Shown: positions 5,017 through 6,818 of the stretch, piece after piece | Numbering within the stretch: position 1 is the stretch's first letter | Layout of the letters: each line of letters starts with the position of its first letter | NCBI GenBank assembly: GCA_030042885.1 | Contig: JASHYW010000266.1 | Coordinates: forward strand, 1-6,818 | DNA from: Streptosporangiaceae bacterium | GTDB taxonomy: Bacteria; Actinomycetota; Actinomycetes; Streptosporangiales; Streptosporangiaceae | Direction of reading: 5' to 3' | Length of the DNA stretch: 6,818 nucleotides | Position numbers and translations under genes: made by a program | The notes under the pieces: model-generated | Seen by the model: the letters and a program-made list of their open reading frames with translations, nothing else | What the model was told of the DNA's origin: nothing | Database searches by the model: none

Positions 5017-6818
5017 CAGATCACGAAGTCCAGCTGTTCCTGGCCGACCTGGCCATCATTATCCTGCTCGCCCGGCTGCTCGGCATCGCGGCCAAGCGGC
5101 TCGGCCAGCCGCCGGTGCTCGGCGAGATCATCGCCGGCATCCTGCTGGGGCCGACCTTGTTTCACGGCAAGATCACGGCGACACTGTTCCCGGTCACCCT
5201 GATGCAGCCGTTGAGCGCGCTGGCCAACCTCGGCGTGGTGATGTTCATGTTCGCCGTCGGAAACCTCTTCGACCTGCGCCTGATCCGCGGCCGGGAGCGC
5301 GTGGCGGCGAGCGTGTCGGTCAGTTCGATCATTCTTCCGCTGTCACTTGGGGTTGGGCTCGGCGCCTGGCTGGCCAGCCGTCATCACGTGCATCGGGTCC
5401 TCCCGTTCGCGCTGTTCGTCGGCACGGCCATGTCGGTCACTGCGTTTCCTGTGCTGGCACGCATCCTCACCGACCGAAGCATGCACCGCACCCGGATCGG
5501 CAGCATCGCGCTCGCCAGCGCCGCGATCGACGACGTGCTGGCCTGGTCGCTGCTGGCCGTGGTGGTCGCGATCGCCGGCGCCGGCAGCCAGCAGTTCCGG
5601 CTGCTCCTGGCCCCGGTCTACGTGGGCGTGATGTTCGGTCTGGTCCGCCCGCTGCTGCGCAGACTGGTGGATGTTTACCAGCGGCGGGGCCGGCTCACGC
5701 CCAACGTTCTCGCGGTGGTGCTGGCCGGGCTGCTGCTGTCCTCCTACTTCACCGACTGGATGGGCCTGAAGTACATCTTCGGCGCCTTCCTTTTCGGCGT
5801 CGTCATGCCCCGTGAGGGGGCCGCGGCCGCCATGCGGGAGGAGATCCTCGATCGCCTGGAACAGGTCAGCGTCCTGGTGCTGCTGCCGGTGTTCTTCGTG
5901 GTGTCGGGACTGAGCGTCAACCTGTCGTCGGTCGGCCAGTCCGGGCTGGTGGAACTCTGCCTCATCCTGCTGGTCGCCGTGGCCGGCAAGTTCGGCGGCG
6001 CCTTCATCGGCGCCAGCCTCGCGGGGGTCCATGGCCGGCGCGCCGGGGTTCTCGCCACCTTGATGAACACCCGTGGGCTCACCGGGATCGTGATCCTTTC
6101 GGTTGGCCTGCAGCTGCACATCCTGGACCAGTCGCTGTATTCGCTGATGATCGTGATGGCGATCGTGACGACGATGATGGCCGGGCCGCTGCTGCATCTC
6201 ATCTACCCGGATCGCTTCGTGGTGCGCGACATCGCGGAGGCGGGCCGTGCTGCGCTCGGGACCGCTGCCGGGCACCGGATCCTGGTGCTGATCGAGGCGC
6301 CGGAAACCGCCGCTCCGCTTGTTGACATCGGGGCCGCGCTGGCGGCCAGCCGGGAGCACAGCCAGCTCATCCTCTGCCATCTCGTGGCGCAGGAGCATGA
6401 CACCCGGTCGGAGGCCGCCACCGGGCTGGGTGGCGAGCTGCGGGAGACGACCAGGACCACGGGAGACCTTCAGGCGCTGGCCGACCGGGCGTCGGCCCGT
6501 GGGGTGCCAGCGGTCGTGCAGTCCCCGTTCAGCCAGGACATCGCCGCCGAGCTGCCCGGCTATGTGACGGCTGCCGAGCCTGACACCATCGTGCTGGGCC
6601 CTGGCGGAATTTCCCGCGAGACGCTCGCAGCCGATGGAGCGGTCCAGCTCGTCACGGTCCTGCGCACCCTGCCGGAAGCGCCCGCCGCGGTCGCGGTCTT
6701 GTGGACGCGGGGGGAGAGCGGTGCGGCCGCCGTCCAGGTCGCCACGCAGCTGGCTGTCGCGGACCGGCTGAAGCTGGTGATCAGCCCGGCTGGAGGCCGG
6801 CGCGCGGGTCTAGCCGCC
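5013..6818 (+). CDS. CPA2-type cation:proton antiporter with a universal-stress-like cytosolic tail, 3' end outside the window
   Basis: Translation from ATG at 5013 gives 602 residues with no stop before the window end. Residues about 5-393 contain roughly 12-13 hydrophobic helices with the marks of the CPA2 (Na+/H+ or K+/H+ exchanger, KefB/NapA-like) family: QPPVLGEIIAGILLGP at 32-47, the unwound-helix segment TAMSVTAFPVLARIL at 138-152, the ion-binding pair D173-D174 in SAAIDDVLAW, a conserved lysine K326 in VAGKFGG, and MNTRGLTG at 351-358. The double Asp is typical of electrogenic exchangers such as NapA. Family members often have NTRGLTE; here Glu is Gly358. Residues about 420-535 look like a universal-stress-protein fold (RILVLIEAP at 422-430, DTIVLGPGG at 524-532), and a second similar half begins near 558. 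The tail may sense nucleotide or stress state. It acts in the plasma membrane, exchanging Na+ or K+ for H+. It is translationally coupled to the kinase, which may phosphorylate it. The transported ion cannot be decided from the sequence. Confidence 0.93.
   Translation, partial: MTDHEVQLFLADLAIIILLARLLGIAAKRLGQPPVLGEIIAGILLGPTLFHGKITATLFPVTLMQPLSALANLGVVMFMFAVGNLFDLRLIRGRERVAASVSVSSIILPLSLGVGLGAWLASRHHVHRVLPFALFVGTAMSVTAFPVLARILTDRSMHRTRIGSIALASAAIDDVLAWSLLAVVVAIAGAGSQQFRLLLAPVYVGVMFGLVRPLLRRLVDVYQRRGRLTPNVLAVVLAGLLLSSYFTDWMGLKYIFGAFLFGVVMPREGAAAAMREEILDRLEQVSVLVLLPVFFVVSGLSVNLSSVGQSGLVELCLILLVAVAGKFGGAFIGASLAGVHGRRAGVLATLMNTRGLTGIVILSVGLQLHILDQSLYSLMIVMAIVTTMMAGPLLHLIYPDRFVVRDIAEAGRAALGTAAGHRILVLIEAPETAAPLVDIGAALAASREHSQLILCHLVAQEHDTRSEAATGLGGELRETTRTTGDLQALADRASARGVPAVVQSPFSQDIAAELPGYVTAAEPDTIVLGPGGISRETLAADGAVQLVTVLRTLPEAPAAVAVLWTRGESGAAAVQVATQLAVADRLKLVISPAGGRRAGLAA

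Noticed and set aside
4997..5815. 272-aa plus-strand frame at the start of the antiporter region
   Set aside because: It is the +1 shadow of the antiporter gene, Arg/Ala/Pro-rich and without membrane helices; the real frame starts at 5013.
5343..6398. 351-aa minus-strand frame over the antiporter gene
   Set aside because: Rich in Gln, His, Asp and Arg with no domain. It is the antisense shadow of hydrophobic membrane codons in the clearly supported antiporter frame.
1..6818. CRISPR array, transposase or integrase gene
   Set aside because: No regularly spaced direct repeats with unique spacers and no recombinase or transposase motifs were found in any frame; the only direct repeats lie inside the kinase coding sequence.

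Overview
This is high-GC DNA with codon use, a GTG start and protein families typical of an actinomycete (Streptomyces, Frankia or streptosporangial-type actinobacteria). The host cannot be named from the sequence alone. Four protein-coding genes are well supported, two of them cut by or running off the window edges. Three of the four look like regulators (GAF-ANTAR, STAS, Ser/Thr kinase) and the fourth is an ion transporter.

Left part (1-2020): a minus-strand gene for a GAF-ANTAR RNA-binding antiterminator-type sensor starts at 663 and leaves the window at position 1. After a roughly 520-bp divergent spacer with no convincing gene comes a plus-strand gene (1181-2020). Its product has an N-terminal STAS (anti-sigma factor antagonist-like) domain, then a degenerate HisKA_3-type dimerisation helix lacking the phosphoacceptor histidine, then a helical tail.

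Middle part (2021-2577): a non-coding junction. It holds a GC-rich hairpin and a 43-bp fragment matching the 3' part of a tRNA, best read as tRNA-Thr(CGT) from the anticodon to CCA, without a matching 5' half. A T-tract inverted repeat follows. This is the usual signature of an integrative-element attachment site. Beyond it lie a minus-strand stub of a small actinobacterial hypothetical protein family, cut short by an in-frame stop, and a perfect 14-bp palindrome upstream of the next gene.

Right part (2578-6818): a two-gene operon. The first gene encodes an 812-residue Ser/Thr protein kinase with all catalytic motifs, no visible membrane segment, and a long C-terminal array of degenerate 30-40-residue alpha-helical repeats. 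Its TGA stop overlaps the ATG of the second gene (ATGA). The second gene encodes a CPA2-type cation:proton antiporter with a cytosolic universal-stress-protein-like tail and is still open at the window end. The coupling suggests, but does not prove, that the kinase and its repeat scaffold regulate the antiporter.
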